From contig NZ_JBGVSA010000012.1 in NCBI RefSeq assembly GCF_041807905.1, forward strand, positions 59,504 to 123,503: a stretch of DNA of 64,000 nt, given 5' to 3'. Both the position numbers and the translations under genes were made by a program. The notes under the pieces were generated by a model, which was given only the letters and a program-made list of their open reading frames with translations, was not told the DNA's origin and ran no database searches. This DNA is from JBGVSA01 sp041807905. Its GTDB lineage: Bacteria; Pseudomonadota; Gammaproteobacteria; Burkholderiales; Rhodocyclaceae. Positions 34,524 through 43,909 of this stretch are shown piece by piece (the first letter of the stretch is position 1; the number at the start of each line of letters is the position of its first letter).

Positions 34524-35174
34524 ATGGATGGATCGATGGTCGTCAATAGCCTGGCCGCGGTGCTCATCGTCACGTCGCTGCTGGTCACCGCGGCGAGCGA
34601 CACGGCTCGCGCGGCGAGGCTGTATGCGGTGCAGTCGCTCGTTCTGGTGGCGATCTTCGTCGCGCTGGCAGTCGCGCACGGCGCGGAGGAGCTCTACCTG
34701 TGGGCGGCTTCGGCTTTTGTCACCAAGGTCATCCTGGTGCCGATGATCATGCTGCGCGCGCTGCCTTCGCTGTCGCCGCAGGACGATCTGCCGGGCGTGC
34801 TCAAGCCCGCGTGGCTGGTACTGGCGGCGGCGCTCATCGTAGGGCTGTCGTGCTACGCCGTTTCTTCGGTACACATCGCGCTGGTCGAACCGCTCAAGCC
34901 GGCGCTGGGCATTTCGCTCGGGCACTTCCTGTTCGGGCTCGTCTGCATCGTCACCCAGCGCAGCATCCTCAAGCAGATCTTCGGTTTCTGCCTGATGGAA
35001 AACGGCTCGCACCTGACACTCGCGCTGCTCGCCTACAAGGCTCCGGAGATCGTCGAGATCGGTGTCGCGACCGACGCCGTGTTCGCCGTCATCATCATGG
35101 TGGTGCTGGTTCGCCGGATCCAGCGCACCCTGCAATCGCTCGACGTGAAGCAACTCACTGCCTTGAAGGGCTGA
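34524..35174 (+). CDS. hyfE: Hydrogenase-4 component E (NuoK-like)
   Basis: 216-residue membrane protein, same length as E. coli HyfE, with seven or so helices. The C-terminal half resembles NuoK/MrpC (ISLGHFLFGLVCIVTQRSIL, KQIFGFCLMENGSHLTLALL). AAGGAAAT lies before the ATG. Three bases separate it from hyfF. It would sit in the inner-membrane arm. Confidence 0.92.
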   Translation: MDGSMVVNSLAAVLIVTSLLVTAASDTARAARLYAVQSLVLVAIFVALAVAHGAEELYLWAASAFVTKVILVPMIMLRALPSLSPQDDLPGVLKPAWLVLAAALIVGLSCYAVSSVHIALVEPLKPALGISLGHFLFGLVCIVTQRSILKQIFGFCLMENGSHLTLALLAYKAPEIVEIGVATDAVFAVIIMVVLVRRIQRTLQSLDVKQLTALKG

Positions 35175-35178
35175 CGCC

Positions 35179-36771
35179 ATGAATCACGCGGATTTACTCT
35201 CCGTCCTCTTGCTGGTGCCGTTGGCGACGTCGGTGCTATGCCTGGCGTCGCGCCTGTTCGGGTCTGCTGCCCACGTGGTGGCCCGCGCCCTGCATGCCAT
35301 CGGGATCACGGCCCTGCTGGCGCTGACAATCGTCGTGGTGATCGAAGTGGCGGCCGCTGGCGAAGTCGCGGCATTCGGCAGTTGGGTGCGCGTCGACAGC
35401 CTGGGGGCGATATTCGTCGGGCTGATCGGGGTGATCGGTTTCCTGACCGGGCTGTACTCGATCGGTTACATGAACCACGAACTGGCCAGCTCCGAGGTCG
35501 ACGCCGGGCAGCTCTGCAACTACTACGGCATATTCAACCTGTTCATCTTCACGATGCTGTTGGCCGCGACTGCCAATAACATCATTGCGATGTGGGTGGC
35601 GATTGAAGCCACGACGCTTGCTTCCACGTTCCTTGTGGGGTTCTATGGACAGCGCTCCTCTCTTGAGGCCGCGTGGAAGTACATCGTCATCTGTACCGTA
35701 GGCGTCGCTTTCGGCCTCTACGGGGTCGTGCTGGTGTATTCCAACGGCGCCGGCGTCCTGCCGCACACCGCTGACGCGGCTTTCTGGACGCACTTGCTGG
35801 CGCATGCCGATGTGCTCGACCCGACGCTGGTCAAGCTCGCCTTTGTGTTCGTGCTGATCGGCTTCGGCACCAAGGCGGGATTCTTCCCGATGCATGCGTG
35901 GCTGCCCGACGCTCACTCCGAAGCCCCCAGTCCCACGAGCGCGCTGCTGTCGGCCGTCCTGCTCAACTGTGCGTTGCTGGTGGTCGTGCGTTTCTACATG
36001 CTCGCCGCGGCGAGCATCGGACCGGCTTTCCCGCAGACCCTGATGATCGTCTTCGGCCTGCTGTCGATTGCGGTGGCGGCGTTCTTCATCATCGTCCAGC
36101 GCAACATGAAACGACTGCTGGCGTATTCCAGTGTCGAGAACATGGGCCTGATCGCGCTGGCCTTCGGCATCGGCGGCCCGTTAGGCGTCTTCGCCGCGCT
36201 GCTGCACACCATCAATCACAGCCTTGCCAAGGCCTTGCTGTTCTGCGGCTCGGGCAATGTGCTGCTGCGCTACGGCACGCCGGATCTCGATGCGGTCAAA
36301 GGTCTCTTGCGCGTCGCGCCGCTGACCGCCGTCCTGCTGGGCGCCGGTGCCCTGGCGCTGGCGGGGGTGCCACCGTTCAATGTGTTCGTCAGCGAGTTCA
36401 TGATCGTCACGGCGGGCATTCACGCAAATCACACATGGCTCATGGTTGTGACATTGCTGCTGCTGACCGTCGTGCTCGCAGGGCTCGTGCGGATGGCTGC
36501 CGGCATGCTGTTCGGGCCAGCGCCGGAAGCCGTGCCGAAGGCCGAGACGGGGGTGCTCACGCTGCTGCCCATGGCAATCCTGCTCGTGCTCATGGTTGTC
36601 ATGGGGGTACGTGCGCCGACGGGGCTGGTCAGCCTGGTCGATAACGCTACGCAGATCGTGTTGTCGGGCGCGGCCGCGCATGAGGCTCGCGTCGCACAGG
36701 CTCATCAGGCAGCAGTGGAACAAAACGCAATACCGCCTGCGCCGACGACGGCGCTGGCAGGGAGACAATGA
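35179..36771 (+). CDS. hyfF: Hydrogenase-4 component F (NuoN/M-like)
   Basis: 530-residue antiporter-like membrane subunit. Motifs: MWVAIEATTLASTFLVGFYG, GTKAGFFPMHAWLPDAHSEA and RNMKRLLAYSSVENMGLIAL. Third NuoL/M/N-type subunit of the complex beside HyfB and HyfD. It overlaps the hyfG start by 4 bp (ATGA), implying coupled translation of the membrane arm and the catalytic large subunit. Confidence 0.94.
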   Translation: MNHADLLSVLLLVPLATSVLCLASRLFGSAAHVVARALHAIGITALLALTIVVVIEVAAAGEVAAFGSWVRVDSLGAIFVGLIGVIGFLTGLYSIGYMNHELASSEVDAGQLCNYYGIFNLFIFTMLLAATANNIIAMWVAIEATTLASTFLVGFYGQRSSLEAAWKYIVICTVGVAFGLYGVVLVYSNGAGVLPHTADAAFWTHLLAHADVLDPTLVKLAFVFVLIGFGTKAGFFPMHAWLPDAHSEAPSPTSALLSAVLLNCALLVVVRFYMLAAASIGPAFPQTLMIVFGLLSIAVAAFFIIVQRNMKRLLAYSSVENMGLIALAFGIGGPLGVFAALLHTINHSLAKALLFCGSGNVLLRYGTPDLDAVKGLLRVAPLTAVLLGAGALALAGVPPFNVFVSEFMIVTAGIHANHTWLMVVTLLLLTVVLAGLVRMAAGMLFGPAPEAVPKAETGVLTLLPMAILLVLMVVMGVRAPTGLVSLVDNATQIVLSGAAAHEARVAQAHQAAVEQNAIPPAPTTALAGRQ

Positions 36772-38486
36772 ATATGTCCGTGGCAGAACACACCCGAACC
36801 GGTCGCAACTACGTCGCCGGACTGCGCGAGCGGTTTCCTTCTGCCGTGCTGGAGGAGGCCTGGCAGACCGCCGACCAGGTGACCGTGACGGTCACGCCCG
36901 ATTCGCTGCCGGATGTCGTGGCCTGGCTCTACTACGATCAGGGCGGCTGGCTCTCCGTATTGTTCGGCAATGACGAACGTACGCTCAACGGCCATTTCGC
37001 GGTCTACTACGTGCTTTCGATGGAGGGGGCGGTAAAGAGCTGGGTCGTCGTCCGCACCTTGGTGGACGCCGTGGCCCAGGAATACCCCTCGGTCACGCCG
37101 AAAGTCCCCGCGGCCGTGTGGGGCGAGCGCGAAGTGCGCGACATGTACGGGCTGACTCCCGTGGGCTTGCCGGACGAGCGCCGGCTCGTGCTGCCGGACG
37201 ACTGGCCCGATGGGCTCTATCCGCTGCGCAAGGACACGATGGGTTATGACCAGCGGCCGACGCCCACCACCGACACGGAGACGTACACCTTCGTGAATGA
37301 TGGCGGCGAAAGTCGCGTGGTGCCGCTCGGACCGCTGCACATCACATCCGACGAGCCGGGGCATTTTCGTCTGTTCGTCGACGGCGAAGACATCGTCGAT
37401 GCCGACTACCGCCTGTTCTATGTGCATCGCGGCATGGAAAAGCTCGCCGAAACGCGCATGGATTACGATCAGGTCACTTTCCTGGCCGATCGTGTGTGCG
37501 GCATCTGCGGCTTCACGCATAGCGTGGCGTACGCCACTTCGGTGGAAAACGCACTCGGGCTCGAAGTACCGGCACGTGCAAAGTTCATCCGCTCGATCTT
37601 CCTCGAAGTCGAGCGCCTGCACAGCCACCTGCTGAACCTCGGGCTGGCGTGTCACTTCACCGGTTTCGATACCGGCTTCATGCAGTTCTTCCGCGTGCGC
37701 GAAAAGGCCATGACTCTGGCCGAAATGCTCACGGGGGCGCGCAAGACCTACGGCATGAACCTGATTGGCGGCGTACGTCGCGACATCCTCAAGGACGAAC
37801 GCACCAAGACGCTGAAAGTCATCGGCGAGTTGCGCGCGGAAATCACGCCGCTCGTCGACATGCTGCTGCAGACGCCCAACCTCAAGCAGCGCACGCAAGG
37901 TGTCGGTCGCCTCGACCCGCAAGTGGCGCGCGACTACAGCCCGGTCGGCCCGCTCGTGCGCGCCAGCGGTTTCGTGCGGGACATTCGCGCCGATCACGAT
38001 TACGCCGCGTACGGCTCGCTGCCGATGAGCGTTCACACCGAGCAGAGCTGCGACGTGCTCGGACGCGTGCTCATCCGCGTGCGCGAGTTCTACGATTCGC
38101 TGGCGATGATCGAGTACGCGCTCGACAACATGCCGGAAGGACCGATCCTGGTTGAAGGATTCGCCTACAAGCCGCACGCTTTTGCGCTCGGCTTTGCCGA
38201 AGCGCCGCGTGGCGAAGACATCCACTGGAGCATGATCGGCGACAACCAGAAACTGTACCGCTGGCGCTGCCGGGCGCCGACCTACGCCAATTGGCCGCCG
38301 CTGCGCCACATGCTGAGGGGCAACACCGTTTCGGATGCGCCGCTCATCGTCGCCAGCATCGACCCCTGTTACTCCTGCACCGATCGCGTCACGCTGGTTG
38401 ATGTGAAAAAGCAGAAGTCCACCACGGTGCCGTACAAGGAAATCGAGCGTTACGGCCGTGAGCGCAAGAATTCGCCGCTGAAGTAA
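36768..38486 (+). CDS. hyfG: Hydrogenase-4 large subunit G, Ni-Fe catalytic subunit
   Basis: 572-residue fusion of a NuoC-like N-terminal domain (1 to about 165) and a NuoD-like [NiFe] catalytic domain. The four active-site cysteines are in DRVCGICGFTH (Cys244, Cys247) and DPCYSCTDR (Cys534, Cys537). After Arg540 there are 32 residues ending in SPLK, the same length and sequence style as the C-terminal extension removed from E. coli HycE, so this is a precursor needing the HycI-type protease encoded at 40407. Group 4 hydrogenase, cytosolic side of the membrane complex. Confidence 0.96.
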   Translation: MNMSVAEHTRTGRNYVAGLRERFPSAVLEEAWQTADQVTVTVTPDSLPDVVAWLYYDQGGWLSVLFGNDERTLNGHFAVYYVLSMEGAVKSWVVVRTLVDAVAQEYPSVTPKVPAAVWGEREVRDMYGLTPVGLPDERRLVLPDDWPDGLYPLRKDTMGYDQRPTPTTDTETYTFVNDGGESRVVPLGPLHITSDEPGHFRLFVDGEDIVDADYRLFYVHRGMEKLAETRMDYDQVTFLADRVCGICGFTHSVAYATSVENALGLEVPARAKFIRSIFLEVERLHSHLLNLGLACHFTGFDTGFMQFFRVREKAMTLAEMLTGARKTYGMNLIGGVRRDILKDERTKTLKVIGELRAEITPLVDMLLQTPNLKQRTQGVGRLDPQVARDYSPVGPLVRASGFVRDIRADHDYAAYGSLPMSVHTEQSCDVLGRVLIRVREFYDSLAMIEYALDNMPEGPILVEGFAYKPHAFALGFAEAPRGEDIHWSMIGDNQKLYRWRCRAPTYANWPPLRHMLRGNTVSDAPLIVASIDPCYSCTDRVTLVDVKKQKSTTVPYKEIERYGRERKNSPLK

Positions 38487-38497
38487 GGGACGAGGAC

Positions 38498-39040
38498 ATG
38501 TTCAAGCTGCTCAAGATCATCGCCCGCGCAGGAGAGGCCACGGAGAAGTACCCGTTTGCTCCGATGCCGGTGTCGCCCGGTTTTCGTGGCAAACCCGAAT
38601 ACACGTCGCAGCAGTGCATTGCCTGTGCGGCCTGCGTGCTGGCTTGCCCGCCCAACGCGCTGACGGTAAAGACCGACGCCGATGCGTGCACGCGCACCTG
38701 GTCCCTGAACCTGGGGCGCTGCATCTTCTGCGGACGCTGCGAAGAGGTGTGCCCGACCGGCGCCATAGAACTGTCGCCCGAATTCGAGCTGGCGGTGGGC
38801 AGCAAGGCCGACCTGTTGCAGCAGGCGACTTTCACGCTGATGCGGTGTCGGCAATGCGACACGCCTTTCGCGCCCACCAAGGAAGTTGAATACGCGTTGG
38901 CGCTGACCGTGCAGCAGGGCGTGCCGGAGAGCGACCTGGAATCGCTGCGTGCCCGTTTTGAAACCTGCCCGGACTGCAAGAGATTGCACACGCTGGACGC
39001 CACCGATGCTCGCCGCTACGTCGTGAAGGGAGCCGCCTGA
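38498..39040 (+). CDS. hyfH: Hydrogenase-4 component H (NuoI-like ferredoxin)
   Basis: 180 residues, NuoI-like. Two [4Fe-4S] motifs, CIACAACVLACPPNAL and CIFCGRCEEVCPTGAI, relay electrons to the small subunit. A further set of cysteines in CRQCDTPFAPTKEVEY and CPDCK forms the extra C-terminal motif also found in HycF/HyfH. GGACGAGG precedes the ATG. hyfI starts 1 bp after its stop codon. Confidence 0.95.
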   Translation: MFKLLKIIARAGEATEKYPFAPMPVSPGFRGKPEYTSQQCIACAACVLACPPNALTVKTDADACTRTWSLNLGRCIFCGRCEEVCPTGAIELSPEFELAVGSKADLLQQATFTLMRCRQCDTPFAPTKEVEYALALTVQQGVPESDLESLRARFETCPDCKRLHTLDATDARRYVVKGAA

Positions 39041-39041
39041 C

Positions 39042-39854
39042 ATGAACAAGCCCGTCGACACGCCCCTGGCCTTTGCTCCACGCGATGCAAACGGCATGCC
39101 GCAGCCCCTGAGCGTATCGGAGAGCGCGCAGGCGCTAAAGAAAACCCTTCTCGGCGATATCCAGCGTTCCGCCTACGTGTATCGCGTCGATTGCGGGGGC
39201 TGCAATGGCTGCGAGATCGAGATTTTTTCCGCCATCACGCCGGTGTTCGATGCCGAGCGCTTCGGCATCAAGGTGGTGGCTTCGCCGCGTCACGCCGACA
39301 TCCTGCTCTTTACCGGGGCGGTCACACGCATGATGCGCATGCCGGCGCTGCGCGCCTACCACGCCGCGCCCGATCCGAAGATCGTTGTGTCGTACGGCGC
39401 CTGCGGGTGTAGCGGCGGTATCTTCCACGACCTCTACTGCGTATGGGGCGGGACCGACAAGGTGGTACCGGTGGACGTATTCATCCCCGGCTGTCCTCCG
39501 ACTCCGGCCGCCACGATCTATGGTTTTGCGGTGGCGTTGGGACTGCTCGACCAGAAGCTCAAGGCGCGTCACGACAACGAAGCCGACGGCGATCGCGCCG
39601 CACTGGCTCATCCGGGCATTCCGCATGATCTTCGCGTGCAGATCGAGCGCGAGGCCCGGCGCATGGCAGGCTATCGGCACGGCGGCCAGCTTGCCGACGA
39701 TTTTCTCGGGCTGGTCGCTCAAGCGACGTCCGCTGGCGAGTTCGAAGCCGCCGTCAGTCGCCACCTTGCAGAAAGAGACGACCCGCGCCGATCCGAAATA
39801 TTCGCGTCTTTCCTGACGCTATGCTCGGCGAGCGGCCAAGGTACGAAGCCGTGA
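39042..39854 (+). CDS. hyfI: Hydrogenase-4 small subunit I (NuoB-like)
   Basis: 270 residues. NuoB-like small subunit that binds the [4Fe-4S] cluster next to the Ni-Fe site: cysteines in DCGGCNGCEIEIFSAITPVF, YGACGCSGGIFHD and IPGCPPTPAATIYGF. The C-terminal 90 residues form a helical tail also present in HyfI/HycG. The stop overlaps the GTG start of hyfJ (GTGA). Confidence 0.95.
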   Translation: MNKPVDTPLAFAPRDANGMPQPLSVSESAQALKKTLLGDIQRSAYVYRVDCGGCNGCEIEIFSAITPVFDAERFGIKVVASPRHADILLFTGAVTRMMRMPALRAYHAAPDPKIVVSYGACGCSGGIFHDLYCVWGGTDKVVPVDVFIPGCPPTPAATIYGFAVALGLLDQKLKARHDNEADGDRAALAHPGIPHDLRVQIEREARRMAGYRHGGQLADDFLGLVAQATSAGEFEAAVSRHLAERDDPRRSEIFASFLTLCSASGQGTKP

Positions 39855-40261
39855 GCCGTGGCGTTGAATCCAAGGTGGTCTTCTACCAGCTTGGACAGAA
39901 ATTCCTCGACGAGAAAGAGGCCGCATCGGCTGAGGCCGGGCAGGTCGTCTACTACTCGCTCGCCATCGGGCATCACGTTGGCGTCATCGATTGCCTGCGC
40001 CCGATCCTGGATTGTCCGCTGCGCGAATTCGCCGCATGGCTCGAGAGCTGGCCGGAAGGCCCTGCGCGCAGCAAGTTGTCGGGCCTGCTGAGTTTTGGCG
40101 AAATCAACATCGACGCCAGCCACGTTTCCATGCTCGCGCCGGCCCTGGCCGAACATGCGGCCTTCTCGGAGCAGGTGTCCCAGTGGGCGGAGACACTCCT
40201 GCAGGCTTTGCGCGCAATCGAGGCCGAGCCCGCCATCTATTTGATTGGTCGTCGCCGCTAA
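39851..40261 (+). CDS. hyfJ: Formate hydrogenlyase maturation protein HycH/HyfJ
   Basis: 136 residues from the GTG at 39851. The first residues, MSRGVESKVVFYQLGQKFLD, followed by AEAGQVVYYSLAIGHHVGVIDC, line up with E. coli HycH, an accessory protein needed for large-subunit maturation. An ATG at 39821 lies inside hyfI and is not supported by the family start. Last gene of the contiguous hyfA-J block; a 140-bp palindromic element follows. Confidence 0.88.
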   Translation: MSRGVESKVVFYQLGQKFLDEKEAASAEAGQVVYYSLAIGHHVGVIDCLRPILDCPLREFAAWLESWPEGPARSKLSGLLSFGEINIDASHVSMLAPALAEHAAFSEQVSQWAETLLQALRAIEAEPAIYLIGRRR

Positions 40262-40401
40262 GAGCATGTTCAAAATCTTGCTGCGAGGCTGCGATCGGGG
40301 CTCATGCGCTGCTCAACATCCTCATTTATCAACATAAACTCCGGTTGTGCGCTGCTCTTCACCCCGCTGACGGCCTCTCGCGACAGACTTTGAACACGCT
40401 C
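40262..40401. repeat. 140-bp palindromic element (MITE/REP-like)
   Basis: The ends GAGCATGTTCAAA (40262-40274) and TTTGAACACGCTC (40389-40401) are inverted repeats with one mismatch, and the similarity continues inward imperfectly for about 50 bp on each side around an AT-richer centre (CATTTATCAACATAAA). The element fits exactly between the hyfJ stop codon and the hycI ribosome-binding region. It has no coding capacity. The structure suits a miniature inverted-repeat element or a long transcript hairpin. Only one copy is seen in this window. Confidence 0.6.
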
Positions 40402-40406
40402 CACGA

Positions 40407-40883
40407 ATGAACTCCAACATCATTCTCACCGTCGGCAACAGCATGATGGGCGACGACGGCGCCGGGCCGATGCTGGCTGCACTGCTGACCGGACAGCCCG
40501 CGCCGGGTTGGCAGGTGATCGATGGCGGATCGGCGCCGGAAAACGCGGCGCACGAGATTTCCGCGGTGGCGCCCGAACGCGTGCTGATCGTCGATGCGGC
40601 GGATATGGGGCTGTCGCCCGGACAGATGCGCCTGATCGACGAGGCGGCGATCAGCGAAATGTTCATCATGACAACGCACGACCTGCCGCTCAGCTTTCTC
40701 ATGCAGCGTTTGCGCGAAAGCGCGGGCGAAGTGCTGTTCCTGGGCATCCAGCCCGATCTGGTCGCGTTCGGTTTTCCGATGTGCACGGCTGTCAGCGAGG
40801 CGGTGACGGCACTGCACCGGCAGTTGGTCTCCGGGCGGGACCCCGCCACGTTCGATCGCCTGGGCGATCCGGAGTTGTCGTAG
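40407..40883 (+). CDS. hycI: Hydrogenase maturation endopeptidase (HycI type)
   Basis: 158-residue nickel-sensing protease that cuts the C-terminal extension of the hydrogenase large subunit. Family motif GNSMMGDDGAGPML near the N-terminus holds the first metal-binding Asp; VLIVDAADMG carries the second; TTHDLPLSFL has the His. Partner substrate is HyfG, whose 32-residue tail ends in SPLK. The ATG at 40407 begins 5 bp after the palindromic element. Confidence 0.93.
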   Translation: MNSNIILTVGNSMMGDDGAGPMLAALLTGQPAPGWQVIDGGSAPENAAHEISAVAPERVLIVDAADMGLSPGQMRLIDEAAISEMFIMTTHDLPLSFLMQRLRESAGEVLFLGIQPDLVAFGFPMCTAVSEAVTALHRQLVSGRDPATFDRLGDPELS

Positions 40884-40974
40884 AACTGTAATGACTTGCC
40901 AGATGTGTTTGTGGCAGCGCAAAGTCTCTACATGACCGTCTAATCTTCCGACGCAGCAGCGATAGCATAGAGGT

Positions 40975-43080
40975 ATGGTCGCCAGCCATTTCTCTTCCGC
41001 TAAGTCAGCTCCCTTACTCTTGGCTCATGCGCTCGGAGAGCCGCGTGATATCAAGTCCTTGCTGAGCGCGCTCGAAAGACATTTGGCGTGCCGCGTGAAT
41101 ATTGTGTTGGCGGGCACAGCGCAGTTGGCGGAGGGTGTCTATTTCCTCGCCGATTCCGGGCAACTGGAATGCTGGACAGACGTATCCTCCTTGCCTGCGG
41201 GCAATCTCCTTCGTACTCGCCACGCGGCCTCTCCCTACCAATGCGACGGCAGCGTTCTACGTGCCGACTTCCCTTCGTCTGTCGCGCTGGCACCGTACCG
41301 GCGGCTGGGGCATTACGTGACATGCCCGCTGCAGGCGGACATCTGCCTGGGCGGGATTGAGTACATCCTGGGGGAAGCGGGCATCGGCGACGTCGACGTT
41401 ACCTTCCTGAGCCAGGTCGCCGGGCTGGTTGCCAACGCGCTGGTGCGGATCGAGCAAAGGCAGGCGGACTTCGAGTGTGAAGAACAGGCGCAGCAGGAGC
41501 GACGCAGCTTGCAGGTGCTGGTGGACATCACCAATTCCGTTCTGTCGACGCTCGATGTCCAGGATATGGTGCGCAACGTGGCGGAAGCGATGCGCAGTTC
41601 CTTCGGTATCGACTACGTCGGCCTGGATCTGCCGGACATGGACGGGGCCGTATTTCATTCGTACGAGGTGCGGTTCGGGCCGAGGAGCGACATGCGCGTC
41701 GAATGCCGCGACATCGCTCCCGTCGATTCGCTGGGGTGGCGCGCCCTGCAAAGTGGCAAGGCCTGGGTTGGCGACGAACGTACGCTCCGCCAGCTTCTTG
41801 CCAACAATCCGTGCGTCGCTCGTTTGCTCAACGAAGGCTTCGTGATGGCCTGCGCGTTGCCCTTGCTGTCGGGGCACAAGGTCATCGGCGTGCTGAATCT
41901 GGCATTCAGCCGCATGTCCGCGCTGCTGCGCGACGAGATGCCCTTGTTGCAGCAGGTGGGGGCGCGGATCGCGCTGGGGCTTGGCAACGCATTGGCGTAC
42001 CAGGAGATCTCGCGACTTCGCGACAGACTCGCCAGCGAGAACTTCCTGCTCGAGCAGGACATCCGCAACTATCAGGGCTCGGACGAGATCATCGCGACAA
42101 GCCCCGCCATGGCCTGCGTGCTCGAGCAAGTGGAGATGGTCGCCGACAGCGACTGTTCCGTACTGATCCTGGGAGAGACGGGTACCGGCAAGGAACTCAT
42201 CGCGCGCGCCATCCACCGACTCAGCCGGCGGCGCGAACAACGCATGGTGACAGTCAGTTGCGCCGCGATTCCCGCGGGCCTGCTGGAGAGCGATCTGTTC
42301 GGCCACGAGAAAGGCGCCTTCACGGGCGCGGCCGCGCGCCACATCGGTCGTTTCGAGACGGCCAGCCAAGGCACACTGTTCCTCGATGAAGTAGGGGACC
42401 TGCCGCTCGACCTGCAGCCCAAGTTGCTGCGCGTCCTGCAGGAGCGCGAAATCGAGCGGGTGGGCGGCAGCGCCGTCATTCCGGTCGATGTGCGTGTCAT
42501 TGCCGCCACCTGCCGCGATCTGCACAACATGGTGAACGCGGGCGAATATCGCAACGACCTGTACTACCGTCTTAACGTTTTTCCGATCACTGTGCCGCCG
42601 TTGCGCGAGCGGCCGGACGATATCCCGCTTCTGGCCAATTTCTTCATGCGTCGCAGCGCGCGACGAATGAATCGGGCCATCGACCAGATCAAGACGACGG
42701 CAATCGATCGTCTCATGGAGCATTCCTGGCCCGGCAACGTGCGCGAGCTCGAGAACGTCATCGAACGCGCAGTCATTCTCACGCGCGGCAGCACCCTCGA
42801 TGTGTCATTGACGACCGTGCGTCACGAAGACATGCCGAAACGGGGCGCCTTTGATAATCGGCCGTTGATCCCGGTCCGTTCGGCGCCCCTGCGTGACGGA
42901 GAAGCCGCTCAGTCAGAGCGCGAGCGCATCATTTCCGCGCTGCGCGAGACGCGCGGCATCGTCGCCGGTCCACGCGGCGCCGCGGTGCTGCTTGGACTCA
43001 AACGCACGACACTGCTGTCCCGCATGCATCGCTTCGGAATCTCGGTCAACGCCGCGCTTGCTCTGGACGAAGCACGCTGA
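40975..43080 (+). CDS. fhlA: Sigma-54-dependent activator of formate hydrogenlyase (FhlA/HyfR)
   Basis: 701 residues: two GAF-like sensor regions (about 20-160 and 180-340), a short linker helix, an AAA+ domain with Walker A GETGTGKE (400-407), the sigma-54 contact loop GAFTGA (447-452) and Walker B FLDEVG (469-474), then a Fis-type helix-turn-helix at the end (RGAAVLLGLKRTTLLSRMHR). In E. coli, FhlA binds formate through its GAF region. The position after hyfJ also resembles hyfR, so either name could apply. It has sigma-54 promoters to act on before hyfA, hydN, hypA and hupE. Confidence 0.94.
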   Translation: MVASHFSSAKSAPLLLAHALGEPRDIKSLLSALERHLACRVNIVLAGTAQLAEGVYFLADSGQLECWTDVSSLPAGNLLRTRHAASPYQCDGSVLRADFPSSVALAPYRRLGHYVTCPLQADICLGGIEYILGEAGIGDVDVTFLSQVAGLVANALVRIEQRQADFECEEQAQQERRSLQVLVDITNSVLSTLDVQDMVRNVAEAMRSSFGIDYVGLDLPDMDGAVFHSYEVRFGPRSDMRVECRDIAPVDSLGWRALQSGKAWVGDERTLRQLLANNPCVARLLNEGFVMACALPLLSGHKVIGVLNLAFSRMSALLRDEMPLLQQVGARIALGLGNALAYQEISRLRDRLASENFLLEQDIRNYQGSDEIIATSPAMACVLEQVEMVADSDCSVLILGETGTGKELIARAIHRLSRRREQRMVTVSCAAIPAGLLESDLFGHEKGAFTGAAARHIGRFETASQGTLFLDEVGDLPLDLQPKLLRVLQEREIERVGGSAVIPVDVRVIAATCRDLHNMVNAGEYRNDLYYRLNVFPITVPPLRERPDDIPLLANFFMRRSARRMNRAIDQIKTTAIDRLMEHSWPGNVRELENVIERAVILTRGSTLDVSLTTVRHEDMPKRGAFDNRPLIPVRSAPLRDGEAAQSERERIISALRETRGIVAGPRGAAVLLGLKRTTLLSRMHRFGISVNAALALDEAR

Positions 43081-43095
43081 GCGCGCTTGCCGACC

Positions 43096-43899
43096 TCAGT
43101 AAGCGACGAATCCGTTGGTGCGGCAGAAACTGAACAGGCGAACGCCCGCTTCGTGCGCGATGCGTATTGCCAATGCAGTGGGGGCGGAGGCTGTCGCCAG
43201 CACCGGAAGGCCGACGCGAGCCGCTTTCCGTACCAGCTCATAGCTTGCGCGGCTGGTGAGGAAGACGACACCGGCCGTGGTGTCCACGTCGTGGCGCGCA
43301 ATCCAGCCGATGAGTTTGTCCAGCGCGTTGTGACGGCCGATGTCCTCGAAGGCGCGGACGACCTCGCCTTGCGAATTGCACCAGGCGGCCGCATGGGTGC
43401 ATCCGGTTGCGCCCATCAGGGGCTGATGGGCCGGCAGCGCATCGAGAATGCGCTGGATCAGGGCTTCGTCCACCGTCACCGCTGAAGCAGTACGCACGCG
43501 CTCTGGGTGAAGGTCCAGCAGCGACAGGCTTTCCGTGCCGCACACGCCGCATCCCGTACGGCCGGCGAGCGTCCGCCGGTGCTCCTTCAGACCGAGAAAG
43601 GCTCGCTGCGTCACGGTGAGTTGAATCTCGACACCATCCGTCAGCCAGTTGACCTCCATGTCGAGGATTTCCCGTCGATGCGTGACGATACCCTCCGACA
43701 ATGCAAAGCCCTCGGCGAACGTTTCGAGGTCCTGCGGCGTTGCCATCATCACGGCATGCGAAATGCCGTTGAATACGAGCGCTACCGGGAACTCTTCCGC
43801 AACGACGTCACGGCAAGTCGTGACCTCGCCGGAGTGGTGGCGCGACACACTCAGTTGCTGGGTGGTCGCCTGTTCGTTCGAAGGGTCTGACGCAATCAT
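43096..43899 (-). CDS. fdhD: Formate dehydrogenase accessory sulfurtransferase FdhD
   Basis: 267 residues. Transfers sulfur from IscS to the Mo cofactor of formate dehydrogenases. The sulfur-shuttling cysteines are in GRTGCGVCGTESLSL; other family motifs are LVFNGISHAVMMATPQDLET, FAEGFALSEGIV, and FEDIGRHNALDKLIG followed by SRASYELVRKAARVGLPVLA. It lies 46 bp downstream of fdhF on the same strand and converges on fhlA. Confidence 0.96.
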   Translation of the reverse strand: MIASDPSNEQATTQQLSVSRHHSGEVTTCRDVVAEEFPVALVFNGISHAVMMATPQDLETFAEGFALSEGIVTHRREILDMEVNWLTDGVEIQLTVTQRAFLGLKEHRRTLAGRTGCGVCGTESLSLLDLHPERVRTASAVTVDEALIQRILDALPAHQPLMGATGCTHAAAWCNSQGEVVRAFEDIGRHNALDKLIGWIARHDVDTTAGVVFLTSRASYELVRKAARVGLPVLATASAPTALAIRIAHEAGVRLFSFCRTNGFVAY

Positions 43900-43909
43900 G
43901 TGACGGGAA

